Under the pieces are notes generated by a model. It did not search any database, had not been told where the DNA came from, and worked only from the letters and a program-made list of their open reading frames with translations. Below, in pieces: positions 31,256-40,478 of a stretch of DNA of 64,000 nucleotides (position 1 is its first letter; each line of letters begins with the position of its first letter). The translations under genes and the position numbers were made by a program. The stretch covers positions 124,001-188,000 of the forward strand of contig NZ_JAANMS010000002.1 of NCBI RefSeq assembly GCF_011250565.1, in the 5' to 3' direction. The DNA comes from Nocardioides sp. IC4_145 (GTDB lineage: Bacteria; Actinomycetota; Actinomycetes; Propionibacteriales; Nocardioidaceae).

Positions 31256-34200
31256 ATGCCCCCACGCCCGCCCAGGTGGAGCAGACTGACCGGCCTGATC
31301 GCCGCCGCGACGCTGGGAGGTGGGGCGCTCGTCGGCACGGGAGCGACCACCGCCCACGCCGCCCCCGCCGCACCGGAGGTCGCGGTCCCGGTGGCCGACG
31401 TCCTCGACGTCGACTTCCGCGACGGGACCACCGCCGACCACGCGCGCGCGGTCTCCCCCCGCAACCTCGGCCAGCCGAGGCTCGTCGGCGACCTCGACCG
31501 CGGCCGCACGTCGCTCACCGTCGACGGGGACGACGCCGTCGCCTACGACATCCGGAACGCGTACCCCTCCCTCGCCGGTGGCTTCTCGCTGGAGTGCTCC
31601 TTCCGGTACGACGGTGCCCGCACCGCCGCCAGCGGCGAGGCCTCGGTCTGCTCGAACAAGAACTCGGGCGGGTTCGCGACCGTCGTCGTCGGCACGAACG
31701 TGCGGTTCATGGCCCACCTCGGCGGTGCCTACCGCCAGATCGACGCCCCGATCCGCACCGGCGAGTGGGTGCACACGGTCGGCACCTGGGACGGCACGGC
31801 CGCCCACTTCTACGTCAACGGCACCCTGGTCGGCTCGGTCGACGCGGCGGCCCCGCTCCGCACGCCGGCGGGCGGAGCCCGGAGCCTCCTGCTGGGCGCG
31901 GACAGCAACACCACCGACGGTGGGGAGTTCTGGTCGCTCGCCACGATCCGTGGCGCGCGGATCTTCGGCGACGCCCTGAGCCTCGAGCAGGTCCAGGCCC
32001 TGCAGGCCGCCGAGCAGACCTCGCCGGTCGCCCCGGTGGCCGACGTCCTCGACGTGGACTTCGCCGACGGCACCCCGGCCGACGCCGCCCAGGCGATCGC
32101 ACCCCGCACCTTCGGCGAGCCGCGGATCGGCACGCACGCGCCGCTGGGCAAGCAGGTCGCCACCTTCGACGGCACGTCCGCGGCGTACCTCTACCCCTTC
32201 GAGGAGCAGTTCCCCAAGCTCCGCTCGGCGCTCACGGTGGAGTGCTTCTTCAAGTACGACGCCGACTTCCAGGCCGGTCGCGAGGAGTCCCGGGGCAACG
32301 TCTGCGGCGCGAAGGAGTCAGGCGGCTTCTCGATCACGATGTACGGCAACAACCTGTCGTTCAACCCCTACGTCGGCGGCTCCTACCGGAGCACCGAGAC
32401 GGTCATCGAGCCGGGCCGCTGGTACCACGTCGTCGGCAGCTGGGACGGCACCACCAGCCGGCTCTACGTCGACGGCACCCTGGCTGCCGAGCGCGCCGCC
32501 GCCGGCACGCTGGGCACGCCGACCGCGGGTGCCCGCAACTTCGTGGTCGGCGGTGACGCCGCCGCGCGCAACCTCCCGCAGTTCTACTCGCCGTCGACCG
32601 TCTCGGCCGCCCGGGTGTTCAGCCGGGGCCTGACCGCCAGCGAGGTGCTGGCCCTCGGGCACCACGCCTACGCCGGTCGTCCCAACGACTACCGGCCCGG
32701 CGTCCTCTCCTCCACCCCCGCCGACGGCGGGGTGCTGACGCGTGCCACCCGGTTCGAGGTGGAGCTGCGCAACCCCGAGGCGCTCGGCTACGACGTCGCC
32801 TACACCCTCGACGGCGACGAGATCCGGCCCGGGCAGCGCATCGGCGTCGGCATGAAGGCCGGCCAGCACGTCATCCGGATCTCCGGCCACGACGTCTTCG
32901 GTGGTCTCGTGGACGAGACCATCGAGTTCACCTCGGCCGACATCCCGTCCCCCGGCGGCACCCAGACCGACCAGGGCGCGGGCTCGGCCACGCTCTCGGC
33001 CATCGCGACCAACCCGAGCGGACGCGACGTCACGACGACCTTCTCCGAGGCCCGCGTGGTCGTCGCCGAGGGCGGGCGCCAGGGCGTGCTCGCCGACCTG
33101 CCGACCACCCGCGACTTCACCGGCCGGACCGAGGAGCCCGTCACCGACGCGCTGCGCCCCGGGGACGGCTCGCTCCTCGAGAGCCCCGCCACCGACGGCA
33201 TCCCGTTCCAGCAGCTCGACGTGCCGGCCGCCGACGTCGCCGACCAGCAGCTGATCTGGACCGGCGTCGTCGACCCGGCCCGGGAGGCCGTCCTGCGGGC
33301 ATGGAACGGTCAGGCCTGGGAGGAGCTCGGACGCACCCGCGGCAACGCCCAGGGCGAGGTCCGGCTGGCCGCCGAGGTCACGGCGCGCCACCGTGACCAG
33401 GGCGTCGTACCGGTCCTGGTCACCGGCGAGGACCCCTTCGCCGACGACCTGGAGAACCCGGTCCGCGACGCCTTCGAGGACCCCGACGACTACGACTTCG
33501 CGCTCGCCCACCTCACCGACACCCAGTACCTCGTCGAGGGCGCGGTCGAGCAGGAGACGCAGGCCGAGCGCGACACCTGGCGGCGCGCCTACGAGGACAC
33601 CGCCCGGTGGATCGCCGCGAACTGGAAGGACCGCAAGATCGCCTACGCGGCCCACACCGGCGACATCATCGAGAACTGGCACAACGCCACCGACGACGAG
33701 GCCAACGCCCGCAAGGAGTACGAGGTCGCCTCCGCGGCGCAGAAGATCATCGAGGACTCCGGCATCCCCAACGGGACGCTCCCGGGCAACCACGACAACG
33801 TCTACGGCGCCGACAACAGGCTCTACAACGAGTACTTCCCGGCGTCCCGCTACCAGGCGCAGGCCACCCAGCAGACCTGGCAGGACGCCCAGGTGAGCTA
33901 CCACCCCTGGAAGGCCGACGACAACAGCAACCACTACTCGCTGATGACGGCGGGAGGCCTGGACTTCGTGATCGTCGCGCTCGGCTTCGGCGTGAGCGCC
34001 GAGGAGGCCGCGTGGGCCGACGGTGTGCTGCAGCAGTACGCCGACCGCAACGCGATCGTCCTCACCCACGCCTACATCACCCCGAGCTCGAACCCCGACG
34101 GGCGCGGCGGCGGGTTCTCCTACGACGGCCGGCAGGTCCTCGACGGCGTGATCCGCGGCAACCCCAACGTCGCCCTCGTCCTGTCCGGCCACGAGCACGG

Positions 34201-35614
34201 CGTCAACATCGAGCTGCGCCGCGACGTCGGGCGGACCGGCAACCACGTGGTGGAGCTGCTCGCCGACTACCAGTTCTACAAGGTGACCGCGGGCGAGCTC
34301 GGGCTGACCGAGGTGGGCGGCTACCAGCCGAGCACGCCGCTGCAGTTCGGCGCCGCGTTCTTCCGGATGCTGCAGTTCGACGTCGACCGCGGCGAGGTCG
34401 CGGTCGACACCTACTCACCGTTCCTCGACAACTTCGGCGCCACCGAGTACGACGACCGCCGGCGCTACAACGGCATGGAGGACGACACCCGCCTGCCGAT
34501 CCAGCTCGAGACGCGCCGGACCAGCGTCGCGACCGACTCGCTGGTCGTCGTGGAGCCGACCGACACGGTGATCGGCACGGACACGGCACGCTCGGGCTGG
34601 CCGACGTCGGTCACGTGGTCGGGCCTGGAGGCCGGACGCACCTACGGCTGGTACGCCGTGAGCCGCGACGCCCGGACCGGCGAGCCCATCGAGGCCGGCG
34701 AGGTCGGCCAGCTCTCGCTGTTCACCGCCGAGGCCACCGACCCGGGCACCGACCCGGGCACCGACCCCGAGCCGGGTCCGGGCCCGGGTCCCGGCCCGGT
34801 CACCCCCGGTGACACCGTGGCCCCGCGCCTGCAGGTGCCGGCCGGCGGCCGCGTGGTCGCGGGTGGGTCCTTCGACCCGCTCGCTGGCGTCACCGCGGTC
34901 GACGACGTCGACGGGGGCGTGCTGGCCTCGATCCAGGTGGTCGGCGCGGTCGACACCACCGTCCCGGGTCGCTACGCGCTGACCTACGTCGTCCGCGACC
35001 GTGCGGGCAACCAGGCCGTGGCCAGCCGGGTGGTCGACGTGGTGGCGCCCCCGGCGCCGGTGAACCGCGTCGCCCCGACCGTCGGTGGCTCGCCGCGGGT
35101 CGGCGGGGTCCTGACCGCCGACGTCGGCGGGTGGGACAACGTCGACGGCGTGGTCTTCGAGGTCCAGTGGCTGCGGGACGGCGCACCGGTCCCGGGCGCG
35201 ACCGGCTCGGACTACCGGGTCGGCGCCGCGGACGCGGGCGCCCGGCTCGCGGTGCGGGTGACGGCCACCGTGCCCGGGCGGGAGGCGGTGACCGCCGCCT
35301 CGACCGGCACGGCGGTCAAGCGGTACCGCCCCGCGGTCGCGCTGAAGCTGGTGAAGGCCGCTGTGCGGCCCGGCCAGCGCGCCAAGGCGGTCGTCGTCGT
35401 GGCGGCGCCCGACCTGCGGATCAACGGCCGGCTGCTCGTCCGGGTGGGCGACCGGGTGGTGACGGCCCGGGCCGGCGGCAGCGACCGCAGCCGGGTCGTC
35501 GTCCGGCTGCCGAAGATGCCGCGGGGCGCGCACCGCGTCGTGGCGGTCTTCGACGGCTCCGACGTGCTGACCTCGGCCCGGTCCGGCGTCCAGCGCCTCA
35601 AGGTCCGGCGCTAG
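31256..35614 (+). CDS. Large secreted protein: two LamG-type domains, metallophosphoesterase, Ig-like/DUF5011 domains
   Basis: 1452 residues. Signal peptide (cleavage near AHAA, about 35); two homologous concanavalin/LamG modules at about 45-258 and 262-470 (each beginning VADVLDVDF and containing the SRLYVDGTL-type strand); a linker; a calcineurin-like metallophosphoesterase at about 745-1010 with DTQ near 755, TGDIIENW near 801, PGNHDN near 843, LTHAY near 937 and SGHEHG near 978; a Pro/Gly/Asp repeat linker near 1165-1185; then a DUF5011-like and Ig-like tail. No LPXTG motif. Probably cleaves an extracellular phosphodiester while the LamG parts bind glycans. ATG start; monocistronic, ended by a very strong hairpin. 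Confidence 0.9.
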   Translation: MPPRPPRWSRLTGLIAAATLGGGALVGTGATTAHAAPAAPEVAVPVADVLDVDFRDGTTADHARAVSPRNLGQPRLVGDLDRGRTSLTVDGDDAVAYDIRNAYPSLAGGFSLECSFRYDGARTAASGEASVCSNKNSGGFATVVVGTNVRFMAHLGGAYRQIDAPIRTGEWVHTVGTWDGTAAHFYVNGTLVGSVDAAAPLRTPAGGARSLLLGADSNTTDGGEFWSLATIRGARIFGDALSLEQVQALQAAEQTSPVAPVADVLDVDFADGTPADAAQAIAPRTFGEPRIGTHAPLGKQVATFDGTSAAYLYPFEEQFPKLRSALTVECFFKYDADFQAGREESRGNVCGAKESGGFSITMYGNNLSFNPYVGGSYRSTETVIEPGRWYHVVGSWDGTTSRLYVDGTLAAERAAAGTLGTPTAGARNFVVGGDAAARNLPQFYSPSTVSAARVFSRGLTASEVLALGHHAYAGRPNDYRPGVLSSTPADGGVLTRATRFEVELRNPEALGYDVAYTLDGDEIRPGQRIGVGMKAGQHVIRISGHDVFGGLVDETIEFTSADIPSPGGTQTDQGAGSATLSAIATNPSGRDVTTTFSEARVVVAEGGRQGVLADLPTTRDFTGRTEEPVTDALRPGDGSLLESPATDGIPFQQLDVPAADVADQQLIWTGVVDPAREAVLRAWNGQAWEELGRTRGNAQGEVRLAAEVTARHRDQGVVPVLVTGEDPFADDLENPVRDAFEDPDDYDFALAHLTDTQYLVEGAVEQETQAERDTWRRAYEDTARWIAANWKDRKIAYAAHTGDIIENWHNATDDEANARKEYEVASAAQKIIEDSGIPNGTLPGNHDNVYGADNRLYNEYFPASRYQAQATQQTWQDAQVSYHPWKADDNSNHYSLMTAGGLDFVIVALGFGVSAEEAAWADGVLQQYADRNAIVLTHAYITPSSNPDGRGGGFSYDGRQVLDGVIRGNPNVALVLSGHEHGVNIELRRDVGRTGNHVVELLADYQFYKVTAGELGLTEVGGYQPSTPLQFGAAFFRMLQFDVDRGEVAVDTYSPFLDNFGATEYDDRRRYNGMEDDTRLPIQLETRRTSVATDSLVVVEPTDTVIGTDTARSGWPTSVTWSGLEAGRTYGWYAVSRDARTGEPIEAGEVGQLSLFTAEATDPGTDPGTDPEPGPGPGPGPVTPGDTVAPRLQVPAGGRVVAGGSFDPLAGVTAVDDVDGGVLASIQVVGAVDTTVPGRYALTYVVRDRAGNQAVASRVVDVVAPPAPVNRVAPTVGGSPRVGGVLTADVGGWDNVDGVVFEVQWLRDGAPVPGATGSDYRVGAADAGARLAVRVTATVPGREAVTAASTGTAVKRYRPAVALKLVKAAVRPGQRAKAVVVVAAPDLRINGRLLVRVGDRVVTARAGGSDRSRVVVRLPKMPRGAHRVVAVFDGSDVLTSARSGVQRLKVRR

Positions 35615-35624
35615 CACGATGACC

Positions 35625-35666
35625 GCTCGGCCCCCGTTCCCCACCACCGGGGAGCGGGGGCCGAGC
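35625..35666 (+). terminator. Very strong hairpin after the LamG-phosphoesterase gene
   Basis: GCTCGGCCCCCGTTCCCC, six-base loop, GGGGAGCGGGGGCCGAGC: eighteen pairs with one T-G. Confidence 0.85.
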
Positions 35667-35680
35667 CGTTCTGCACCCAC

Positions 35681-35686
35681 TAGCCT
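35681..35686 (+). promoter_or_regulatory. Leaderless -10 element for pabA
   Basis: TAGCCT, six bases before GTG 35693; this favours that GTG over the ATG at 35699. Confidence 0.6.
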
Positions 35687-35692
35687 GAACCG

Positions 35693-36262
35693 GTGGTCAT
35701 GGACGTGGTGGTGGTCGACCACCACGACTCCTACACCTGGAACCTCGTCCACCTCGTCGCCCGGGTCACCGGCGTCCTCCCGACGGTCGTGCAGCACGAC
35801 GAGGTGACGGCCGCCGACGTGCTCGCCCACGACCACGTGGTGCTCTCGCCGGGCCCCGGTCGCCCGGACGAACCCGCGGACTTCGCGGTCGGGCGCGGGG
35901 TGCTCGAGGCCGCGACCCGGCCGGTGCTGGGCGTGTGCCTGGGCATGCAGGGGCTGGTGACGGCGTACGGCGGTCGCGTCGAGCGGGTGGAGCCGGCCCA
36001 CGGCACGGTCTCGCGGGTGACGCACGACGGCCGCGGGGTGCTGGCCGGCCTGCCGCAGGGGTTCGCGGCGGTGCGCTACCACTCGCTCGCAGCGACGGTC
36101 GTGCCCGACTGCCTCGAGGTGACCGCCCGCGCGGAGGACGGCGTGGTGATGGGCGTGCGGCACCGGTCGCTCCCGCTCGAGGGCGTGCAGTTCCACCCCG
36201 AGTCGGTGCTCTCCGAGCACGGGCTGCGGATCGTCGCGGCCTTCCTGGGGGTGGACCGATGA
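35693..36262 (+). CDS. pabA: Aminodeoxychorismate synthase glutaminase component
   Basis: A 189-residue class I glutamine amidotransferase giving ammonia to PabB for 4-aminobenzoate (folate) synthesis. Seen: DHHDSYTWNLVH at the N-terminus, LSPGPGRPDE oxyanion loop, nucleophile in GVCLGMQG near residue 82, and FHPESVLSEHG near 168. GTG start is leaderless. Its stop overlaps the ATG of pabB (ATGA), which fixes its identity as the PabB partner rather than a TrpG. Confidence 0.9.
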   Translation: MVMDVVVVDHHDSYTWNLVHLVARVTGVLPTVVQHDEVTAADVLAHDHVVLSPGPGRPDEPADFAVGRGVLEAATRPVLGVCLGMQGLVTAYGGRVERVEPAHGTVSRVTHDGRGVLAGLPQGFAAVRYHSLAATVVPDCLEVTARAEDGVVMGVRHRSLPLEGVQFHPESVLSEHGLRIVAAFLGVDR

Positions 36263-37560
36263 GCGCCGCCCACGACGTCGAGGAGGCGTTCGCCGAGGTC
36301 GCGGCCACCCACGCCCGCTGCTTCTGGCTCGACGGCGGCGGCGCGCGGGAGTGGTCGGGGCGCCGCTCGCTGCTCGGCTGGCTGACCGACGACGACGTCT
36401 CGATCTCGTACGACGCCGCCACCCGGACCGTCACTCGGCACGTCGGCGGCCGCTCGGACGTGGTGGCCGAGGGCGCGGACGTCTTCGCGGTCCTCGAGGC
36501 GGAGCTGGCCGCGGGTGGGCTCGACGACCAGTGGTTCGGCTACCTGGGCTACGCGTGCCGCCCCGACCTCCCGGCCCGCCCCTCGCCGGGGCTGCCCGAC
36601 GCGGTGTGGATGCGGCCGTCGCACCTGCGGCTGTTCACCCACGACGACCCCGGACGTCATGCGGACGGAGCACCCGCTGCCACGGACCGCCTGACGTCGG
36701 CGCCCGACCAGCTGCCGGAGGAGTACGCCGCGGCGTTCGCCCGCGTGCAGGAGGCGCTGCACGCCGGCGACTCCTACGAGGTGAACCTGACCCACCGCGA
36801 GCGGGCGACGAGCGACCTCGAGCCCGTGGCGGCGTACCTCCGCCTCCGCGACCTCAACCCCGCGCCGTACGCCGGCTTCCTCCAGCACGACGTGCCCGGC
36901 GCGCGCGCCTGGCTGCTCTCCAGCAGCCCCGAGCGCTACGCCACCGTCTCCCGCGAGCCCGACGGCGGCCGAGCGCTGGAGACCAAGCCGATCAAGGGCA
37001 CCACGCCCCGCGGCGCGACCCCCGCCGAGGACGCGGCGGCGGCCGAGCGGCTGCGCACCGAGCAGCGCTACCGCGCCGAGAACCTCATGGTCGTCGACCT
37101 GCTCCGCAACGACCTGGCCACCGTCTGCGAGCCGGGCTCGGTCGAGGTGCCGGTGCTGATGGACGTGGAGTCCTACGCGAGCGTGCACCAGCTGGTCTCG
37201 ACCGTCCGCGGCCGGCTGCGCGAGGGCGTCACGACGGTCGCGGCGCTGCGCTCGCTCTTCCCGGCCGGCTCGATGACCGGCGCGCCGAAGCTGCGGACGA
37301 TGGAGGTCATCGACGCGGTCGAGACCACGCCGCGCGGGGCGTACGCCGGCGCGTTCGGCTGGGTCGCGGCCGACGGGCGGGCGGACCTCGGCGTGGTCAT
37401 CCGGAGCCTGGTGACCGCGGGTGACGGGCGGTGGGAGCTGGGTACCGGAGGCGGCATCACCGTCCACTCCGACGCCGCCTCCGAGCACGCCGAGGCACGA
37501 TGGAAGGCGGAGCGGCTGCTCGCCGTCTTCGCGAGACCCGTTCACGACCCCAGGAGGTAA
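36259..37560 (+). CDS. pabB: Aminodeoxychorismate synthase component I
   Basis: A 433-residue chorismate-binding enzyme. Seen: SYEVNLTHRERA near 175, SSSPERY near 220, the ETKPIKGTTPRG signature near 240 (lysine typical of PabB), ENLMVVDLLRNDL, GSMTGAPKLRTME near 340 and GTGGGITVHSDA near 395. Length normal. Together with PabA it makes 4-amino-4-deoxychorismate from chorismate and glutamine. The AGGAGG ribosome site of the next gene, zwf, lies in its last codons, so all three genes are probably one transcript. Confidence 0.92.
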   Translation: MSAAHDVEEAFAEVAATHARCFWLDGGGAREWSGRRSLLGWLTDDDVSISYDAATRTVTRHVGGRSDVVAEGADVFAVLEAELAAGGLDDQWFGYLGYACRPDLPARPSPGLPDAVWMRPSHLRLFTHDDPGRHADGAPAATDRLTSAPDQLPEEYAAAFARVQEALHAGDSYEVNLTHRERATSDLEPVAAYLRLRDLNPAPYAGFLQHDVPGARAWLLSSSPERYATVSREPDGGRALETKPIKGTTPRGATPAEDAAAAERLRTEQRYRAENLMVVDLLRNDLATVCEPGSVEVPVLMDVESYASVHQLVSTVRGRLREGVTTVAALRSLFPAGSMTGAPKLRTMEVIDAVETTPRGAYAGAFGWVAADGRADLGVVIRSLVTAGDGRWELGTGGGITVHSDAASEHAEARWKAERLLAVFARPVHDPRR

Positions 37561-37566
37561 CCCCGC

Positions 37567-39036
37567 GTGAGCACCGTCGAGAGCCTGGCCAAGCCGCACG
37601 TGATCGTGCTGTTCGGCGCCACGGGCGACCTGTCCCGCCGCAAGCTGCTGCCGGGCCTGCTGCACCTGTTCGAGGCGGGGCTGCTCGCGGACACACGCAT
37701 CGTCGGCACCTCCCTGGAGGACGTCGACAGCGCGCACTTCGAGTCGTTCGCGCGCGAGGCCTGCGAGGAGTTCGGCGAGGGCACGATCGACGACGCTCGG
37801 TGGGCGCCGTTCGGCAACCTGCTCAGCTACCTCCCGCAGTCCGCGGGGCCGCAGGCGCTGGCCGACGAGGTCGCCCGCGCGGAGGAGACGCTGCCCGGGC
37901 CCGACGAGCGCAAGCGCCGGCTGCACTACCTCAGCGTGCCGCCGAAGGCCGCGCTCGACGTCGTCCACCAGCTCGACAAGGCCGGGCTCGTCGAGCGGTC
38001 GCGGATCGTCATGGAGAAGCCGTTCGGCACCGACCTGGCCTCGGCGGTCAACCTCAACGCCGAGCTGCACGAGGTCTTCGACGAGCAGCAGATCTTCCGC
38101 ATCGACCACTTCCTCGGCAAGGAGGCGGCGCAGAACATCCTGGCCTTCCGCTTCGCCAATGGCCTCTTCGAGCCGATCTGGAACCGCAACTTCATCGACC
38201 ACGTGCAGATCGACGTCCCCGAGACGCTCGGGCTCGAGGGCCGCACCAAGTTCTACGAGTCGACCGGCGCCTACCGCGACATGGTCGTCACCCACCTGAT
38301 GCAGGTGCTGGCGTTCATGGCGATGGAGCCGCCGACCTCGCTGGAGCCGGGCCCGATCGGCGACGAGAAGAACAAGGTGTTCCGGTCGATGAAGGCGATC
38401 GACCCGCACGACGTGGTGCGCGGGCAGTACGACGGCTACCGCGGCAAGGAGGAGGTCGCCGACGACTCCGACACCGAGACCTTCATCGCGCTCAAGGTCG
38501 AGATCGACAACTGGCGGTGGGCCGGGGTGCCGATCTACCTGCGGACCGGCAAGAAGCTGGCCGAGAGCGCGCGGATCATCTCGATCGCGTTCAAGGAGCC
38601 GCCGCTGTCGATGTTCCCGGCCGGCTCGCAGGCGGGGATGCAGGGGCCGGACCACCTGACCTTCGACCTGGCCGACCAGTCGCGGATGTCGCTGTCCTTC
38701 TACGGCAAGAAGCCCGGGCCGGGCATGAAGCTGGAGAAGCTCTCGATGCAGTTCGCCACGCACGAGACGTCCTCGTCGACGGCCGTGCTGGCGGCGTACG
38801 AGCGGCTCATCCACGACGCGATGCGCGGCGACCACACGCTGTTCACGACCGCCGAGGGCATCGAGACGCTGTGGGAGAAGTCGAGCGCGCTGCTCGAGAC
38901 GCCACCGCCGGTGCGGACCTACCAGCCCGGCACCTGGGGGCCGAACGCGATCCACCAGCTCGTCGCGCCGAACGCGTGGCGGCTGCCCTTCGAGCGCGCC
39001 TGGCGGATGCCGGCCCCGGACGGCACGTACGCCTGA
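37567..39036 (+). CDS. zwf: Glucose-6-phosphate 1-dehydrogenase
   Basis: A 489-residue NADP-dependent first enzyme of the oxidative pentose phosphate pathway. GATGDLSRRK near residues 18-27 is the dinucleotide motif; MEKPFGTD; RIDHFLGKE near 178 is the active-site block (the usual tyrosine is phenylalanine here, a common variant); YRDMVVTHLMQ and RTGKKL follow. GTG start with a near-perfect AGGAGGT ribosome site, overlapping the pabB stop TAA. It is not in the usual tkt-tal-zwf-opcA block, so it may be a second copy. Confidence 0.95.
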   Translation: MSTVESLAKPHVIVLFGATGDLSRRKLLPGLLHLFEAGLLADTRIVGTSLEDVDSAHFESFAREACEEFGEGTIDDARWAPFGNLLSYLPQSAGPQALADEVARAEETLPGPDERKRRLHYLSVPPKAALDVVHQLDKAGLVERSRIVMEKPFGTDLASAVNLNAELHEVFDEQQIFRIDHFLGKEAAQNILAFRFANGLFEPIWNRNFIDHVQIDVPETLGLEGRTKFYESTGAYRDMVVTHLMQVLAFMAMEPPTSLEPGPIGDEKNKVFRSMKAIDPHDVVRGQYDGYRGKEEVADDSDTETFIALKVEIDNWRWAGVPIYLRTGKKLAESARIISIAFKEPPLSMFPAGSQAGMQGPDHLTFDLADQSRMSLSFYGKKPGPGMKLEKLSMQFATHETSSSTAVLAAYERLIHDAMRGDHTLFTTAEGIETLWEKSSALLETPPPVRTYQPGTWGPNAIHQLVAPNAWRLPFERAWRMPAPDGTYA

Positions 39037-39064
39037 CGCCGACAGGTGTGAGCCGGCTCAGGCG
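39030..39064. terminator. Shared hairpin built from both stop codons
   Basis: CGCCTGA ... TCAGGCG, seven pairs around a 21-base loop that itself holds GAGCCGGCTC. The arms contain the stop codons of the convergent zwf and thioesterase genes. Confidence 0.5.
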
Positions 39065-39906
39065 CCCGACGTCGTACGCCGTCCGTCGTCCTCCCACTGC
39101 TCCTTGCCGAGGTCGACGGTGCGGCGGGCGTTGGCGAGCGAGGTGACCACGATGGTGCCGAGCGCGCCCTCGCGGTCGAAGACGGTCGCGGTGCCGACGG
39201 CGATGCCGTCCTGCTCGAGGCGGTCCACGGCCTGCAGCCCGATCTCGGTGCCGGCGGGGCGGCGCACCAGCGTGAGCGTGATGTCGGTGTTGATGTGCTC
39301 GACGCCGTTGGTGCCCCAGTTGGTGACCAGGCTGGCACCGTCGGCGATGGCGGCGACCGCCTGGAACGGCGTCAGCGGCTCGCCGGCGACGATGGGGACG
39401 CCGCTGTTCCACGACGTCTTGCGCGAGGCGTTCTGGTGCTCGCGGAAGTCCTGCGACCAGCCGGCGTCGCTGTGGAGGTACGGCACGTGCGGCTCGGTCG
39501 TCGGCGGCGCGACGTCGACCGGGGGCGGCGACGGGGCGGTGCCGGGGGACCACACCTCGCCCTCGGTGTCGGCGGTCGGCTTGAGGAACAGCCCGCTCGC
39601 CCGCGAGACCGCCCTGCCGTCCTGGAGTGCGGTCACGTCGACCAGCGCGAGCCGGGGCCCGGCGCGGACGACCTCGGTCGCGAACGTCAGGGGCTGCCGG
39701 CTCGCCGGGCGGAACAGGTCGACGGTGTAGCGCGCCGGCCGCAGGTCGGTCCGGCCCTCCTGCTCCAGCCGCGACTCGAGCGCGCGGGCCATCCCGCCGC
39801 TGACGGCCACGCCGTGCAGGTGGTCCTTGCCCCAGCTGCTGACCGCCAGGTCGGTGGCGACGAGGCTCGCGCCGCCGTCGTCGGACGTGAAGAACGCCAG
39901 CTCCAT
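39058..39906 (-). CDS. Thioesterase family protein (double hotdog, TesB-like)
   Basis: A 282-residue acyl-CoA thioesterase-like protein with two hotdog halves. N-terminal half: WGKDHLHGVAVSGGMARALE at about 27-46 and RYTVDLFRPASRQPL; C-terminal half: LTPFQAVAAIADGASLVTNWG near 175 and NTDITLTLVRRPAG. This is the layout of actinobacterial TesB-type proteins acting on fatty acyl-CoA. ATG at 39906 has CAGGAT six bases upstream, readable either as AGGA ribosome site or a leaderless -10. It follows the DUF3558 lipoprotein gene by 20 bases. Confidence 0.85.
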   Translation of the reverse strand: MELAFFTSDDGGASLVATDLAVSSWGKDHLHGVAVSGGMARALESRLEQEGRTDLRPARYTVDLFRPASRQPLTFATEVVRAGPRLALVDVTALQDGRAVSRASGLFLKPTADTEGEVWSPGTAPSPPPVDVAPPTTEPHVPYLHSDAGWSQDFREHQNASRKTSWNSGVPIVAGEPLTPFQAVAAIADGASLVTNWGTNGVEHINTDITLTLVRRPAGTEIGLQAVDRLEQDGIAVGTATVFDREGALGTIVVTSLANARRTVDLGKEQWEDDGRRTTSGA

Positions 39907-39926
39907 GCCGGCATCCTGGCAGGCGG

Positions 39927-40478
39927 TCAGCCGGCGGCGCGCTCCGGTGCCCGCTCCGAGAGCAGCCGCAGCAGGCCACGGGTCGCGCGGAGGAGGCTGT
40001 CGCGCTGCCCGGGGTCGAGGACGATCGCGTTGACCGACTCGATCAGCCCGCCGGTCTGCACGAAGCCCGTGACCACGACCGCGTCGTCGGTGACCTGCAC
40101 GACGGTGCGGGCGGCATCGGCCGTGGGCAGGTCGAGGTCGCTCACCCGGCCGGTGATGTCGCCGCCGATCGTCTCCCAGGCGTCGGCGAACGAGCCGTCG
40201 AACCACAGGTAGTTGACGTCGAGCGTCGGCCCGCCCTCCTCGACCGGCAGGTAGGCGCAGCGCATCGCGCCGGGCTCGCCGTCCTCCTCGGTGACCGCCG
40301 AGCCGAGCAGCTCGCCGACCTCCTCGGGCTCGACGTCGTCGCACGGGTTCCACGGGACGGCCGCGGGCGTGCTGGCGCCGCCGTGCGGGGATCCGCCGGA
40401 CCGGTCGCCCTCGTCGTCCCCTCCGCCGGAGCAGCCGGCGAGGAGCAGGAGGGGTACGAGGAGCAGCGTGCGCCTCAC
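39927..40478 (-). CDS. DUF3558-like lipoprotein, third gene of a two-component operon
   Basis: A 183-residue lipoprotein: short signal peptide with lipobox LAGC (C16), a Gly/Ser/Asp-rich spacer, then a domain beginning WNPCDDVEPEEVGELLG near residue 44, the opening used by DUF3558 proteins (CDxLxxxEVxxLLG), with a second cysteine at MRCAYL. Function unknown. GTG start overlaps the histidine kinase stop (GTGA), so it is co-translated and may be a sensor accessory or a target of the system. Confidence 0.82.
   Translation of the reverse strand: MRRTLLLVPLLLLAGCSGGGDDEGDRSGGSPHGGASTPAAVPWNPCDDVEPEEVGELLGSAVTEEDGEPGAMRCAYLPVEEGGPTLDVNYLWFDGSFADAWETIGGDITGRVSDLDLPTADAARTVVQVTDDAVVVTGFVQTGGLIESVNAIVLDPGQRDSLLRATRGLLRLLSERAPERAAG

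Noticed and set aside
34735-34800. Repeats of GGCACCGACCCGG and GGGTCCGGGCCC as a possible mobile or CRISPR-like repeat
   Set aside because: They lie in frame inside the Pro/Gly/Asp linker of the large secreted protein and reflect its amino acid repeats.
36076-38955. 959-codon minus-strand frame
   Set aside because: Antisense to pabB and zwf, low-complexity His/Arg/Gly translation.
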